Shown here: in pieces, positions 8,465 through 17,993 of the stretch
How positions within the stretch are numbered: the stretch's first letter is position 1
How the letters are laid out: every line of letters starts with the position of its first letter
From: Clostridium thermobutyricum DSM 4928
Lineage (GTDB): Bacteria > Bacillota > Clostridia > Clostridiales > Clostridiaceae
NCBI RefSeq assembly: GCF_002050515.1
Contig: NZ_LTAY01000103.1
Coordinates: 62,001 to 126,000, forward strand
DNA: 64,000 nt
Direction of reading: 5' to 3'
Position numbers and translations under genes: made by a program
Notes under the pieces: generated by a model
What the model was told of the DNA's origin: nothing
The model's input: the letters and a program-made list of their open reading frames with translations, nothing else
The model's database searches: none

Positions 8465-9355
8465 TTATTCTTCTATAAAAAATGGTTGAAGCCATGCTCT
8501 ACATCCATCTTCTCTATAAACTTCTACTCTAACATAGCCTTCATCACCTTTTACTCTGTAAAATCCTTTAATTCCTTTTTCTTCTTTTAAAACTCGTCCA
8601 TCTTTACCTATGAATTTAAAATAAACGTAAGGTACTCTATCATCACCTTTTTCTACTGAAATGATATCATTATAAACCTCTATATTTTTTACTTTTACTC
8701 CAAAAGATGCATAAAAACTTCCTCTTCTTATTCCATTCATAATAGAATCTATTGTTTTTTCTTCTGCTAATACATAATTGCATCCTCCACCAACTCTAGA
8801 AAATATATGCATATCATCATTAGCAAAACCATAAACTTTTCTTCCGTTAGATAAAAGTTCATCCCAAACATCAGACGCAACAGCTATTCCTTTACAATCC
8901 ATTCTAACATTATTATTGAATACTTCTATTCCTAAATATCCTTCTAATTTCATCAACTCTTCTGTTTTCCAATAATCTAATGATCCTAAATGAGGGTGAC
9001 AAATTATATTTATTCCCCCTTGCGCATTTACTTTTTTAAAAAGTTCATTATGATTTGTATAATCTTCTCCATCATCATCATATTCTTTAACATTTATACC
9101 TAAAGTCTGTTTTCCATGTCTTTTATATTCTACGCCTGGTATTAATAGCATATCTGTTTTATCTTTTAAATGACTTAAATCAGTTATCATACAATGATCT
9201 GTTATACTTAAAAAATCATATTCTACCTTATAAAAAGTATACATATCTATTATTTTTTCTAAATCATAATGACCGCATGGACTATTTTCTGAATGAGTAT
9301 GAAGATTACCTTTTAAAAAGGTTCCTTCATACTTATATGGGTTAATTATTTTCAT
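8465..9355 (-). CDS. PHP-domain phosphoesterase
   Basis: 296 residues. The metal-binding PHP motifs are present in order: NLHTHSENS near residue 18, ITDHC near residue 52, a central HPHLG, and a late ANDDMH. The C-terminal 60 residues form a small beta-rich extension (VRVEVYREDGCRAW). The family hydrolyses phosphoesters with a trinuclear metal centre, but the substrate is unknown. It starts 18 nt downstream of gshAB, so it is co-transcribed with glutathione synthesis. No functional link is established. Confidence 0.85.
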   Translation of the reverse strand: MKIINPYKYEGTFLKGNLHTHSENSPCGHYDLEKIIDMYTFYKVEYDFLSITDHCMITDLSHLKDKTDMLLIPGVEYKRHGKQTLGINVKEYDDDGEDYTNHNELFKKVNAQGGINIICHPHLGSLDYWKTEELMKLEGYLGIEVFNNNVRMDCKGIAVASDVWDELLSNGRKVYGFANDDMHIFSRVGGGCNYVLAEEKTIDSIMNGIRRGSFYASFGVKVKNIEVYNDIISVEKGDDRVPYVYFKFIGKDGRVLKEEKGIKGFYRVKGDEGYVRVEVYREDGCRAWLQPFFIEE

Positions 9356-9373
9356 CTTTTGTTCACCTTCTAG

Positions 9374-11701
9374 TTATTCTATTTCTGGGAATAAAAGTTT
9401 TATTACCTTTTCACCAGCTTTTCTATTTTCTCCTTTATATGGGAAGCAATGAATATGAATAGCTGGATTAAAGTTTATCTCTATTATTCCATAGTTATCT
9501 CCATTTTCTTCTTCATAGATGTTTTTTATCATCATATCAACACCAGTTATTTTAGCTCTTGCAGCTTTTGCACATTTTATTGCAACCTCTTTGTAACTAT
9601 TATGAATCTCATCTGTAAAATCTATACTGTCTCCACCAGTACTTATATTAGAGTTTTCTCTTAAATAAACAATTTCATCTTTTTTAGGAATATAATCAAA
9701 ATCTAATCCATTATTCTTTAAGAACATTTCTTCACTTTCACCAAGTCTTATTTTTTCAAGAGGTGTCTTATATCCTTTTCCTCTTAATGGATCTTTATTT
9801 TTTTCTTTTACAAGTTCTCTTATATTAGATTTTCCATCACCTTTAACATTTGCAGGAACTCTATGAAGTATTCCTACTACTTCATCATTGATAACTAAAA
9901 ATCTATATTCTTTTCCTTCTATAAATTCTTCTATTAAAACAGAATTATCTTCTTTAAAAGCTAATTCTAATGCTTTTTTATATTCTTCTTCTGTTGGAGG
10001 ATTTTTAAATATAGTTATTCCTATTCCAAAATTTGTTGTCTTTGGTTTTATAACTATCTTTCTTCCTTCATATTTTGAAAAATCTTTAATAGCCTTACCT
10101 ATAAAAGTATAATCATTTCCTAATGGAACTCTTATATTTTCTTTTTCTAAAACTTTTTTAGAAACAAGTTTATTTTCCATTATAAGAGCAGTTATATAAT
10201 TATCTTTGCTTGTCTTTGTCGCTTGTTTTACATATTCGATTTTTCCATTAAGCTTTAATGCAATAAAGTTTTCTTCTCTATCTAAAATTTCAAATTCTAT
10301 TCCATGTTTTAAAGCTTCTATTATTAATATTTGTGTTGAAAGCTCTAAATCTTCATATCCAACTAATTTAAAAGCATTTCTTTCACTTTCTTTTCTATTT
10401 TCTATAGCTATTTTTGTATAATAATCTATATAGTTACATTCTTTTATTCCTTGGATAAGTCTACTTGCAATAGTTGCATTACTATCTTCAAATCTTAATC
10501 TAGATTTTTTTAGTATTCTTGAGAAAACTTCTTCATACTCAGTATTATCAAATGCTACTGCTTTTATTTTTTCCATTTCATCTATTATTTTAAGTCCTGC
10601 TTCTTTAACAGTAGTTTCTTTTCCATTTATTATTAAAGTGCTTTCCTCACTATTTTTAATAGCTCTATTATCATTTTCTATACATTCATTATGCACTTCT
10701 AAAGTATATTTTTCGTCCTCTTTAAAAAGACAGAAAAGTGTATATAAATGTATTAAATATAGAGAATTTTTTGATATTCCAAACTTAGTAGTTGGGTCTA
10801 AATCAAGAAGTCTAATTTCTATGTATCTAACTCCATTTTCCTCTAAATTATCAAGCATATCTCCTGCTTCTTTTGATTTAAATCTAATTGAGCTATAATA
10901 TTCTTTTGCTTGTTGAATGCACTTATCATTTATAAGTTTTCTTATATCCTTTATGTATTCTTCTAAAGAATTATATGAAACAAAAAAGTCTTCTTCATTT
11001 CTATATCCACATCTACTGTTTCTTAATGATCCTACTCCTTTAAAGTAAAAATCGTCACCATTTAAATTCTCACTAGAGTTTCTACACTTCTCTACATAAC
11101 TTTTATGAAAAACTGGGCTTGCACCAGTTAAATAGTTTAAGAACCATTTATACTTCAAAAAGTTCCTTCCTATTTTAAAATATAAATCATTTTTAAATTC
11201 TCTAATAGATTCTTTTCTATCTTGTAATTTATATAATTTTTCTATAAATTCATCCCTAAATGAAAAATTATAATGTACACCACTTACAAGTTGTCTTTTC
11301 TTACCATATTTCTTAACTAAATTTTCTCTATATTTTTTTGCTTTTTCATCTTTTAGTTCTGCCACTTTAATTTTCTCTTCACAATCTGGAAGTGCTGGTG
11401 GGTTACTTTGTGGCCATAAATATTCATCTTCTAATTCTAAAGAAGCTATATTATTTAAATTTTCCATGAAATTATATGCTTCATCTATTGATGGACATAT
11501 TGGAGTAACCATTTCCATTTGACTTTCAGCAAAATCTCTTTTTATAAAAGGATTATCCTCTTTGAATACTTTTGGATGACTCTTTAAAGAAATCTCTCCA
11601 TTTTTATTTACCCTTATATTTTCTTTTTCTAAACCATAATTACATTCTATTAGTCCATCTAAAAGAGAATTTTTTGCTATTTTATTTAATAAATCTATCA
11701 T
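9374..11701 (-). CDS. gshAB: bifunctional glutamate-cysteine ligase / glutathione synthetase
   Basis: 775 residues, the usual size of the fused GshF/GshAB enzyme that makes glutathione from Glu, Cys and Gly in two ATP-dependent steps. Residues 1 to about 440 are a GshA-type ligase (YGLEKENIRV, SGVHYNFSF, YIEIRLLDLDPTTKFGI). Residues from about 480 form an ATP-grasp synthetase (VIKPKTTNFGIGI, VLIEEFIEGKEYRFLVI, IIEINFNPAIHIHCFPY). It is the first gene of a unit with a PHP protein and a Dabb protein. Glutathione synthesis is unusual but known in anaerobic Firmicutes through this fused gene. An extended -10 (TGATATAAT, 11788-11796) lies upstream. Confidence 0.95.
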   Translation of the reverse strand: MIDLLNKIAKNSLLDGLIECNYGLEKENIRVNKNGEISLKSHPKVFKEDNPFIKRDFAESQMEMVTPICPSIDEAYNFMENLNNIASLELEDEYLWPQSNPPALPDCEEKIKVAELKDEKAKKYRENLVKKYGKKRQLVSGVHYNFSFRDEFIEKLYKLQDRKESIREFKNDLYFKIGRNFLKYKWFLNYLTGASPVFHKSYVEKCRNSSENLNGDDFYFKGVGSLRNSRCGYRNEEDFFVSYNSLEEYIKDIRKLINDKCIQQAKEYYSSIRFKSKEAGDMLDNLEENGVRYIEIRLLDLDPTTKFGISKNSLYLIHLYTLFCLFKEDEKYTLEVHNECIENDNRAIKNSEESTLIINGKETTVKEAGLKIIDEMEKIKAVAFDNTEYEEVFSRILKKSRLRFEDSNATIASRLIQGIKECNYIDYYTKIAIENRKESERNAFKLVGYEDLELSTQILIIEALKHGIEFEILDREENFIALKLNGKIEYVKQATKTSKDNYITALIMENKLVSKKVLEKENIRVPLGNDYTFIGKAIKDFSKYEGRKIVIKPKTTNFGIGITIFKNPPTEEEYKKALELAFKEDNSVLIEEFIEGKEYRFLVINDEVVGILHRVPANVKGDGKSNIRELVKEKNKDPLRGKGYKTPLEKIRLGESEEMFLKNNGLDFDYIPKKDEIVYLRENSNISTGGDSIDFTDEIHNSYKEVAIKCAKAARAKITGVDMMIKNIYEEENGDNYGIIEINFNPAIHIHCFPYKGENRKAGEKVIKLLFPEIE

Positions 11702-11787
11702 TATAAAAATCCTTTCTTCTTCCCTATACCTATTATTAACTTCTACTTATCTTATTATAAAGTTTTATTTATAAATTTATATTACAC

Positions 11788-11796
11788 ATTATATCA
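11788..11796 (-). promoter_or_regulatory. extended -10 promoter of gshAB
   Basis: TGATATAAT on the minus strand, 87 nt before the gshAB start, in a very AT-rich divergent intergenic region with no clear -35. Confidence 0.45.
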
Positions 11797-11970
11797 TAAT
11801 ATTTTTAAATAAAAATAAATGCTTATAGTATATTATTCCTTTTAATTCTAATATAATATTTTTCATATATCCTTAATATCGATTTAATAATTAATTCACT
11901 ATTTGTTCATTTTGTTCCATTTTTATGATAAAATTTAATTAAATTCAATTTTTTGTAAAGGAGTATTTAT

Positions 11971-13014
11971 ATGAATCTGAATTACACATTAACTAAAGAA
12001 GAATTTAGAGATATTTGTAAATTCCAAGAGCTTGATATTATTAAACCTATTAAATTAATTACTTGTATTCAGTCAACTTTATTATTATTATTACTTATAA
12101 TTTCTACTAAAATATTTGATATTACTTTAAATTATTCTTTTATTCTGATACTTATTATATTTACTATTATTAGCATCTATATTAATTTAGCAAAAATAAG
12201 AAAAATAATTTCAAATAAAATTAATTATAAAAGCAAAAAATATACGAACTTTTCTAATGCTGATATACTTGAAAAAAGATTAATAATTAATTCTGATTCA
12301 GTAATACTATCTTCTAAAATTTCAACTACACAAGTATTCTTAAACTCAATAAAAAAAGTGAAAATCAAAGATGATTATATAATTTTAAATAAAATATATA
12401 TTCCTATTCGTTTGTTTGATACTGAAGAATCATTAAAACAATTTATAGATTTTTTAAATGACTCAATAGATAATTCTAAAGCTAACTTATGTTTTGATTT
12501 AAATAATCCTGAATATGTTGCAACTTTACAAACATATTTGCCTCATAGATTTTATTTTCACTTTAATATCACTCCAATTATAAATTATATCGCTATTATA
12601 TTATTTATTATTATAACTTTTATTTCTAATTTATTAAAAACTTATTACATAGACTCTACTCTAATACTTCTTATAATCTTCTCTTCTGTTATTATTTTAA
12701 TATTTACTACTTATTTTTTATTAGAACTAAAAAATTTAAGAAGTGAAAAATATTTTTTTAATTGCCCAAAATTAAAGAAAACACCTTATATACAACTTCC
12801 ATACAGAACTTATATAAAAGGTGACTATATATATTTTGTAAAATCTAAAAAAGGACAAGATATTAGTATTCAAAAAACTCATATTTATGCTTACTCTCAA
12901 ATCGAAGAAAAAGGAAATTTCTTGTCACTTAATGATGGTACTTTGTTTATACATAAAAATAGTTTTGAATCTGTAGAAGATAAAAATAAATTTATAGAAT
13001 TTTTTGATAAATAA
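11971..13014 (+). CDS. YcxB-like membrane protein with an internal repeat
   Basis: 347 residues. Two similar halves are visible. Each has a short soluble start (residues 1-25 and about 175-200), a pair of membrane helices (about 28-70 and 205-255), and a beta-rich tail with 'I-Y-IP/L...F...E..KQFIDFL' spacing that ends each half. This topology resembles tandem YcxB-like domains. The function is unknown. The start has AAAGGAG 8 nt upstream, with a TGATAAAAT extended -10 before it. A terminator follows at once. The repeat is judged by eye. Confidence 0.65.
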   Translation: MNLNYTLTKEEFRDICKFQELDIIKPIKLITCIQSTLLLLLLIISTKIFDITLNYSFILILIIFTIISIYINLAKIRKIISNKINYKSKKYTNFSNADILEKRLIINSDSVILSSKISTTQVFLNSIKKVKIKDDYIILNKIYIPIRLFDTEESLKQFIDFLNDSIDNSKANLCFDLNNPEYVATLQTYLPHRFYFHFNITPIINYIAIILFIIITFISNLLKTYYIDSTLILLIIFSSVIILIFTTYFLLELKNLRSEKYFFNCPKLKKTPYIQLPYRTYIKGDYIYFVKSKKGQDISIQKTHIYAYSQIEEKGNFLSLNDGTLFIHKNSFESVEDKNKFIEFFDK

Positions 13015-13042
13015 AAGGCTGCCTTTTTAGGCAACCTTTTAT
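13013..13042. terminator. bidirectional terminator
   Basis: Hairpin AAAAGGCTGCC / GGCAACCTTTT with T-rich flanks between the convergent genes ending at 13014 and 13052. Confidence 0.8.
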
Positions 13043-13051
13043 ATTTTTAAG

Positions 13052-13840
13052 TTATTTTATTTTTATAGAAATTCTAGTTAAATAATCCTGTTCATCTTTA
13101 ACAGCAAAAAAATCTAATAAACCATCTTCATAGCTACAACTATCTATTGTATAATTATTCTTTTTTATAAAATCTAAAAGCTTTTTATAAGACCTTCCTG
13201 TCTCTTCATATGGCCCTTTATGATTTATACAAGCATATATTCCTTTTTCTTTTTTATAATTTCCTTTGTCTGTTTTTAAATACATTTTGTCTATGTTTAA
13301 GAAATCCCCATTTTCTAACTCTTCAACATCTAATGTAGTGCCTATAGAATAACCTCTATCTATATTTTTTTCAGAACAATAATTTATAAATTGTATAAAT
13401 TCTTCCATATCTTCACCATTTTTTACATTCTTTATATAAAGCTCTTCTTCTCCAAATTCTTTTAAATATGGCTCATTATTTTTTTCCTCTTCAATACCTT
13501 TTTCAGTTATTTCAATTTTAGATTCTATTTTTTGCTTTATATCATCTAATATTTTTAATTTTTCTATAACTCTTTCTCTTTCTTTATCTAAAATATTTAG
13601 ATATTCTTTTGGATTTCTGTCTTTTAAATATTCTTTTATTTCATCTATTGAAACCCCCAACTCTCTAAATGCTTTTAATATATTAAAAGTTTCATACTGA
13701 TTTATATTATAGTATCTATATCCATTTTTCCCTATTTTCTCTGGAGAGAATACACCTGCATTATGATAATATATTAATGTTTTTCTATTTACATTGCATA
13801 TTTTCCCAAATTCACTTATACTTAAATATTTTTTTCTCAT
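13052..13840 (-). CDS. MerR-family regulator with GyrI-like effector domain
   Basis: 262 residues from ATG 13840, preceded by AAGGAG with 7-nt spacing; the frame extends to 13882, but that part runs through the promoter. The N-terminal winged helix SISEFGKICNVNRKTLIYYHNAGVFSPEKIGKNGYRYY is typical MerR. A dimerisation coiled coil covers about residues 75-125, followed by a GyrI/BmrR-like ligand-binding domain (CINHKGPYEETG, DSCSYEDGLLDF). It lies divergent to a MATE efflux gene across a MerR-type promoter. It is therefore best read as a BmrR-like multidrug sensor that activates the pump. Confidence 0.9.
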   Translation of the reverse strand: MRKKYLSISEFGKICNVNRKTLIYYHNAGVFSPEKIGKNGYRYYNINQYETFNILKAFRELGVSIDEIKEYLKDRNPKEYLNILDKERERVIEKLKILDDIKQKIESKIEITEKGIEEEKNNEPYLKEFGEEELYIKNVKNGEDMEEFIQFINYCSEKNIDRGYSIGTTLDVEELENGDFLNIDKMYLKTDKGNYKKEKGIYACINHKGPYEETGRSYKKLLDFIKKNNYTIDSCSYEDGLLDFFAVKDEQDYLTRISIKIK

Positions 13841-13859
13841 AAAAGTTCTCCTTTTTCTC

Positions 13860-13890
13860 TTGACTGTATATCTACTATACACTTTATAAT
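13860..13890 (+). promoter_or_regulatory. MerR-type promoter/operator of the MATE gene
   Basis: TTGACT (13860-13865), a 19-bp spacer and TATAAT (13885-13890). The spacer holds the dyad GTATA-TCTAC-TATAC (13866-13880). The over-long spacer with a central dyad is the hallmark of promoters untwisted by MerR proteins. Confidence 0.85.
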
Positions 13891-13926
13891 TGCTATAAGA
13901 ATAACAAATGTTAGGGGATATTTCAA

Positions 13927-15252
13927 ATGGAAACTACTTTTTCGAAAAAATTTAATTTTTTTCAATTTTTAAAATTCGTACTGCCCGCCATAGCGTCAAT
14001 GGTATTTTTGTCTTTATATACAATAATTGATGGAATTTTTGTCTCAAACTTAGTTGGGGCTGATGCTTTAGCTAGTATAAATATAATTCTTCCACTTACA
14101 AGTTTTATTTGGGGTGTATCAATTATGTTTGGTACTGGTGGCGGTGCTATAATTTCTAAAATTCTTGGCGAAGAAAATTTAAAAGAAGCAAGTGAATCAA
14201 TGTCTCTTTTTACTTTCTTTCCAGTTTTACTCGGTGTAATTTTTGGTGCTTTAGGCTTTATTTTTATAGAAGACTTATCTTATGCTTTAGGGGCTACACA
14301 TAATCTTATACCTTATTGCATACCTTATGGTTCTATAATTTGCATTTTTACACCTATATTTATTTTTAAGACTATTTTAGAATTTTTTATAAGATCTGAT
14401 GGTAATTTTTCTTTTAGTCTTTTCCTTTCTATAATTGGTGGAGTCATAAATATTATTTTAGATTATGTTTTTATAAAAATTCTAGGTTTTGGTATAGCTG
14501 GTGCAGCTTTAGCCACTGGCCTTGGAGTACTTTTTTCAACTCTATGTGGAATTGGTTATTTTTTATCTAAAAAATCTACTCTTAAATTTAAAAAATTTAA
14601 ATTTGACTTTAAAAGATTATATGAAGCTATATTAAATGGATCATCAGAAATGGTTACAGAATTATCTACTGGAATAACTACATTTTTATTTAATCTTTTA
14701 GCACTTAAATATGCTGGTGAAACTGGTGTTGCTGCATTAACTATAGTACTTTATGCACAATTTTTCCTTGTATCAACTTATCTTGGATTTGCTACTGGAA
14801 TTTCACCTTTATTTAGCTATAATTTTGGAGCACAAAATTATCCTAAATTAAAAGAAACTTTTAAACATTCGGTTAAATTCTTAGCCTTATCATCAGTTTT
14901 AATATTTATACTTTCAATAGTATTTTCTAAAAATCTTATAGGAATATTTGTTTCTAGTGATAATGAAGTCTTTTCTATGGCTTTAACTGGACTTTTAATA
15001 TTCTCTTTATCATTTTTAGTAATGGGATTTAACGTATTTGCATCTGGACTTTTTACTTCATTTGGTAATGGAATAATATCTTCTATTATTTCATTTTCAA
15101 GAGCTTTTGCATTTATATTAATTGGTGCTGCATTCTTACCAAACCTTTTTGATTTAAATGGTGTTTGGCTTATAGTTCCTTTTGCTGAAATTTTAACTTT
15201 AGTTTTATCATTTTATTTAATAAAAAAATATAAACCTAAATATAATTATTAA
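13927..15252 (+). CDS. MATE-family multidrug efflux transporter
   Basis: 441 residues, twelve hydrophobic segments, no signal peptide. Typical MATE signatures are LVGADALASINIILPL in the first repeat and a related GETGVAALTIVLYAQF in the second, with PLFSYNFGAQ shortly after. It exports cationic drugs or metabolites in exchange for Na+ or H+. The ribosome binding site is AGGGGAT 8 nt before the ATG. Divergent from a MerR/GyrI-like sensor with a clear 19-bp-spacer promoter, so expression is probably drug-induced. A terminator follows directly. Confidence 0.92.
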   Translation: METTFSKKFNFFQFLKFVLPAIASMVFLSLYTIIDGIFVSNLVGADALASINIILPLTSFIWGVSIMFGTGGGAIISKILGEENLKEASESMSLFTFFPVLLGVIFGALGFIFIEDLSYALGATHNLIPYCIPYGSIICIFTPIFIFKTILEFFIRSDGNFSFSLFLSIIGGVINIILDYVFIKILGFGIAGAALATGLGVLFSTLCGIGYFLSKKSTLKFKKFKFDFKRLYEAILNGSSEMVTELSTGITTFLFNLLALKYAGETGVAALTIVLYAQFFLVSTYLGFATGISPLFSYNFGAQNYPKLKETFKHSVKFLALSSVLIFILSIVFSKNLIGIFVSSDNEVFSMALTGLLIFSLSFLVMGFNVFASGLFTSFGNGIISSIISFSRAFAFILIGAAFLPNLFDLNGVWLIVPFAEILTLVLSFYLIKKYKPKYNY

Positions 15253-15256
15253 ATAA

Positions 15257-15290
15257 AAAAACTTCACCTAACTTTGTAGGTGAAGTTTTT
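15257..15290. terminator. bidirectional terminator
   Basis: Strong hairpin AAAAACTTCACCTA / TAGGTGAAGTTTTT between the convergent MATE and P-type ATPase genes. Confidence 0.9.
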
Positions 15291-15293
15291 ATT

Positions 15294-17846
15294 TTACTTC
15301 TTTATAAGCAAATATACACTATTTATAAGTGCTATTGTACCTGAGAATACTAATACTATTGTCCAATGTTTGAACATAAGTGGTACTGTATGGAATATTC
15401 CTTGTAAAAATGGAATGTATAATATTGAGCAAAGCATTAATATAGATACTAAAACTGCTCCTACAAGATATGGATTAGTAAATAATTTTATTTCAAATAT
15501 AGAATGTCTTTCTGAACGACATTCAAATACATGGAAAAGCTGTGACATTACAAGTGTTGAAAGTGCTATTGTTCTGCATGTATCTAAATTCATTCTAAAA
15601 TATCTTCCAACCATAAATGAAAGCAAAGTACATACTCCTATAAGACTTCCTCTAACTAATATTTTTTCTGTTAATCCTCTTGCAAATATACCTTCTTTTT
15701 TATCTCTTGGACTTTGTCTCATTATATCATTATCCGCTGGATCTACTCCAAGAGCTATTGCTGGTAATCCATCTGTCGCAAGATTTACAAAAAGTATTTG
15801 TATAGGTGTCATTGGATTTGGAAGTGTAAAAAGTGAAGCTAAAAACATAGTTAAAACTTCTCCTAAGTTACAAGATAGAAGATATCTTATAAATTTTCTT
15901 ATATTATCATAAATATTTCTACCCTCTTCTACTGCATCAACTATTGTACTAAAATTATCATCCATAAGAATCATAGAAGAAGCCTCTTTTGTTACATCTG
16001 TTCCTGAAATCCCCATAGAAATTCCTATATCAGCTTCTTTTATTGCCGGTGCATCATTTACTCCATCTCCAGTCATAGCAACTATATTTCCACGACTTTT
16101 AAAAGCTTTTACTATTCTAAGTTTATGATTTGGAGAAACTCTCGCAAAAACTCTTACATTTTTTACTTTATCTCTAAGTTCTTTTTCTGTTAATTTTTCT
16201 ATGTCACTTCCTTCTAAAACTTGATCATCACTTTTACATATATTTAATGATTTAGCTATAGCAAGTGCTGTATTTTTATGGTCACCTGTTATCATAACTG
16301 GTGTTATTCCAGCAAGTTTACATTTTATAACTGAATCTCTTGCTTCTTTTCTTGGTGGATCAATACTACCTACAAAACCAACAAAAATTAAATTTTCTTC
16401 TACTTTTTCATCTCTTCTAATCCCATCTTCTCTATAAGCTCCTGCTAAACATCTAAGAGCTCTAGAAGACATAACATCAAGAGATTTTTCTATACTTTGT
16501 TTCTTTTGATGAGTTAACTCCTTTACTCTTCCATCTTCAAATATATATTTACATTTTTGAAGAACTCTCTCTGGAGCTCCTTTTACATAACAAGTTTCTT
16601 TATCTCCTTCTTTAACTATTACAGACATCATTTTTCTTGTAGAATCAAAAGGTATTTCATAAACTCTTTTTACTTTATTATTGAAAGAAATTGCTTCATT
16701 AGAATCTTTAAAAAACATTCTTATAAGTGCTGTTTCAGTAGGATCTCCATGAAGAGCACTTTCAATTTTTTTATTTTTACTATCTATTGTACAATCATTA
16801 CAATAAACAAGAACCTTTCTTAACTTTTCTATTCCTTTAATTTTACTTATGTCTTCTTTTTCTATTTCAAATATTTTTCCATTTAAATATGTTTCTTTTA
16901 CAGTCATTTTATTTTGAGTTAATGTTCCTGTCTTATCTGAACATATTACAGAAGTACAACCTAAAGTTTCAACAGCTGGAAGTTTTCTTACAAGGGCATT
17001 TTTCTTAAGCATTCTTGAAACTCCAAGAGCTAATGCAACTGTAACTATAGCTGCAAGCCCTTCTGGTATAGCTGCTACAGCAAGAGAAACTCCAAGTAGA
17101 AACATTTCGCCTATTTCATTTCCTCTAACTATACCTAAAATTGTTACTACCGCACATATTATTAAGCAAAGAATAACTAATATTTTTCCTAAAGATTCTA
17201 ATTTTATCTTTAATGGTGATTTATCCTCATCAATATTTTGAAGAAGATTTGCTATTTTTCCCATTTCAGTATTCATTCCTACTGATATAACTTTAAACAA
17301 AGATTTTCCTTTCAGAATATTAGTACCCATATATCCTAAATTATTTCCTTTTTTATCTTCTTTGTTTACTCCAACAGATTCACCAGTTAAAAGAGATTCA
17401 TCAACAACTATTCCTGAACACTCATAAAATTCTCCATCAGCTGGAACTCTATCTCCTGCCTCTAAAATAACTACATCACCTATAGTTAATTCAGCTGATT
17501 GAATAACTTTTATTTTTCCATCTCTATAAACTTTACAAGTAGGGGCTGCTAAATCTTTTAGTGCCTCTAAAGATTTTTCTGTTTTAAATTCTTGAACAAA
17601 TCCTAAAATTGCATTTACTAAAACTATAATAAGTATAGTTATTGCATCTGCAACATCTCCCATAAGTCCTGAAATTACTGTTGCTCCTATAAGCACCCAA
17701 ACCATAAAATCATTAAATTGAGATAAAAATACTTTTATTAAAGATGCTTTTCTTTTTTCTGATAGTTGATTTAGACCAAACTTTTTTAGTCTTTTTTGGG
17801 CTTCTGATGTAGATAATCCTACCATAGAATTTTTCTCTCCTACCAC
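15294..17846 (-). CDS. P-type calcium-transporting ATPase (P2A)
   Basis: 850 residues, normal for bacterial SERCA/PMR1-like pumps. An N-terminal cation-ATPase domain precedes the actuator TGES loop (LLTGESVGVNKE). The ion-binding helix AAIPEGLAAIVTVALALG, the phosphorylation site CSDKTGTLTQNKM and the hinge MTGDGVNDAPAIKEADIG are intact. Late helices contain NPMTPIQILFVNLATDGLPA, as in Ca2+ pumps. The start is a GTG at 17846 with AAAGGAGG 8 nt upstream; an ATG seven codons later is a less likely alternative. Ca2+ specificity is inferred from the P2A motifs; Mn2+ transport is possible. Monocistronic. Confidence 0.92.
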   Translation of the reverse strand: MVGEKNSMVGLSTSEAQKRLKKFGLNQLSEKRKASLIKVFLSQFNDFMVWVLIGATVISGLMGDVADAITILIIVLVNAILGFVQEFKTEKSLEALKDLAAPTCKVYRDGKIKVIQSAELTIGDVVILEAGDRVPADGEFYECSGIVVDESLLTGESVGVNKEDKKGNNLGYMGTNILKGKSLFKVISVGMNTEMGKIANLLQNIDEDKSPLKIKLESLGKILVILCLIICAVVTILGIVRGNEIGEMFLLGVSLAVAAIPEGLAAIVTVALALGVSRMLKKNALVRKLPAVETLGCTSVICSDKTGTLTQNKMTVKETYLNGKIFEIEKEDISKIKGIEKLRKVLVYCNDCTIDSKNKKIESALHGDPTETALIRMFFKDSNEAISFNNKVKRVYEIPFDSTRKMMSVIVKEGDKETCYVKGAPERVLQKCKYIFEDGRVKELTHQKKQSIEKSLDVMSSRALRCLAGAYREDGIRRDEKVEENLIFVGFVGSIDPPRKEARDSVIKCKLAGITPVMITGDHKNTALAIAKSLNICKSDDQVLEGSDIEKLTEKELRDKVKNVRVFARVSPNHKLRIVKAFKSRGNIVAMTGDGVNDAPAIKEADIGISMGISGTDVTKEASSMILMDDNFSTIVDAVEEGRNIYDNIRKFIRYLLSCNLGEVLTMFLASLFTLPNPMTPIQILFVNLATDGLPAIALGVDPADNDIMRQSPRDKKEGIFARGLTEKILVRGSLIGVCTLLSFMVGRYFRMNLDTCRTIALSTLVMSQLFHVFECRSERHSIFEIKLFTNPYLVGAVLVSILMLCSILYIPFLQGIFHTVPLMFKHWTIVLVFSGTIALINSVYLLIKK

Positions 17847-17993
17847 TTTACTCTCCTCCTTTTTCTACCCTCTACTATATGTATATTTAAAAGAAGAAAA
17901 CTTATGAAGACTTTCTCTACATCTTTTCTTTACAAATTTCGATTAAGGTTTTACAATTAGAGTAGAAATTTTATATTTTAAGGAGGAAAATAG

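Noticed and set aside
15280-15912. Long open frame (210 codons) on the plus strand opposite the P-type ATPase gene
   Set aside because: It lies antisense to a well-supported enzyme, has no ribosome binding site and no recognisable protein; an effect of AT-rich codon use.
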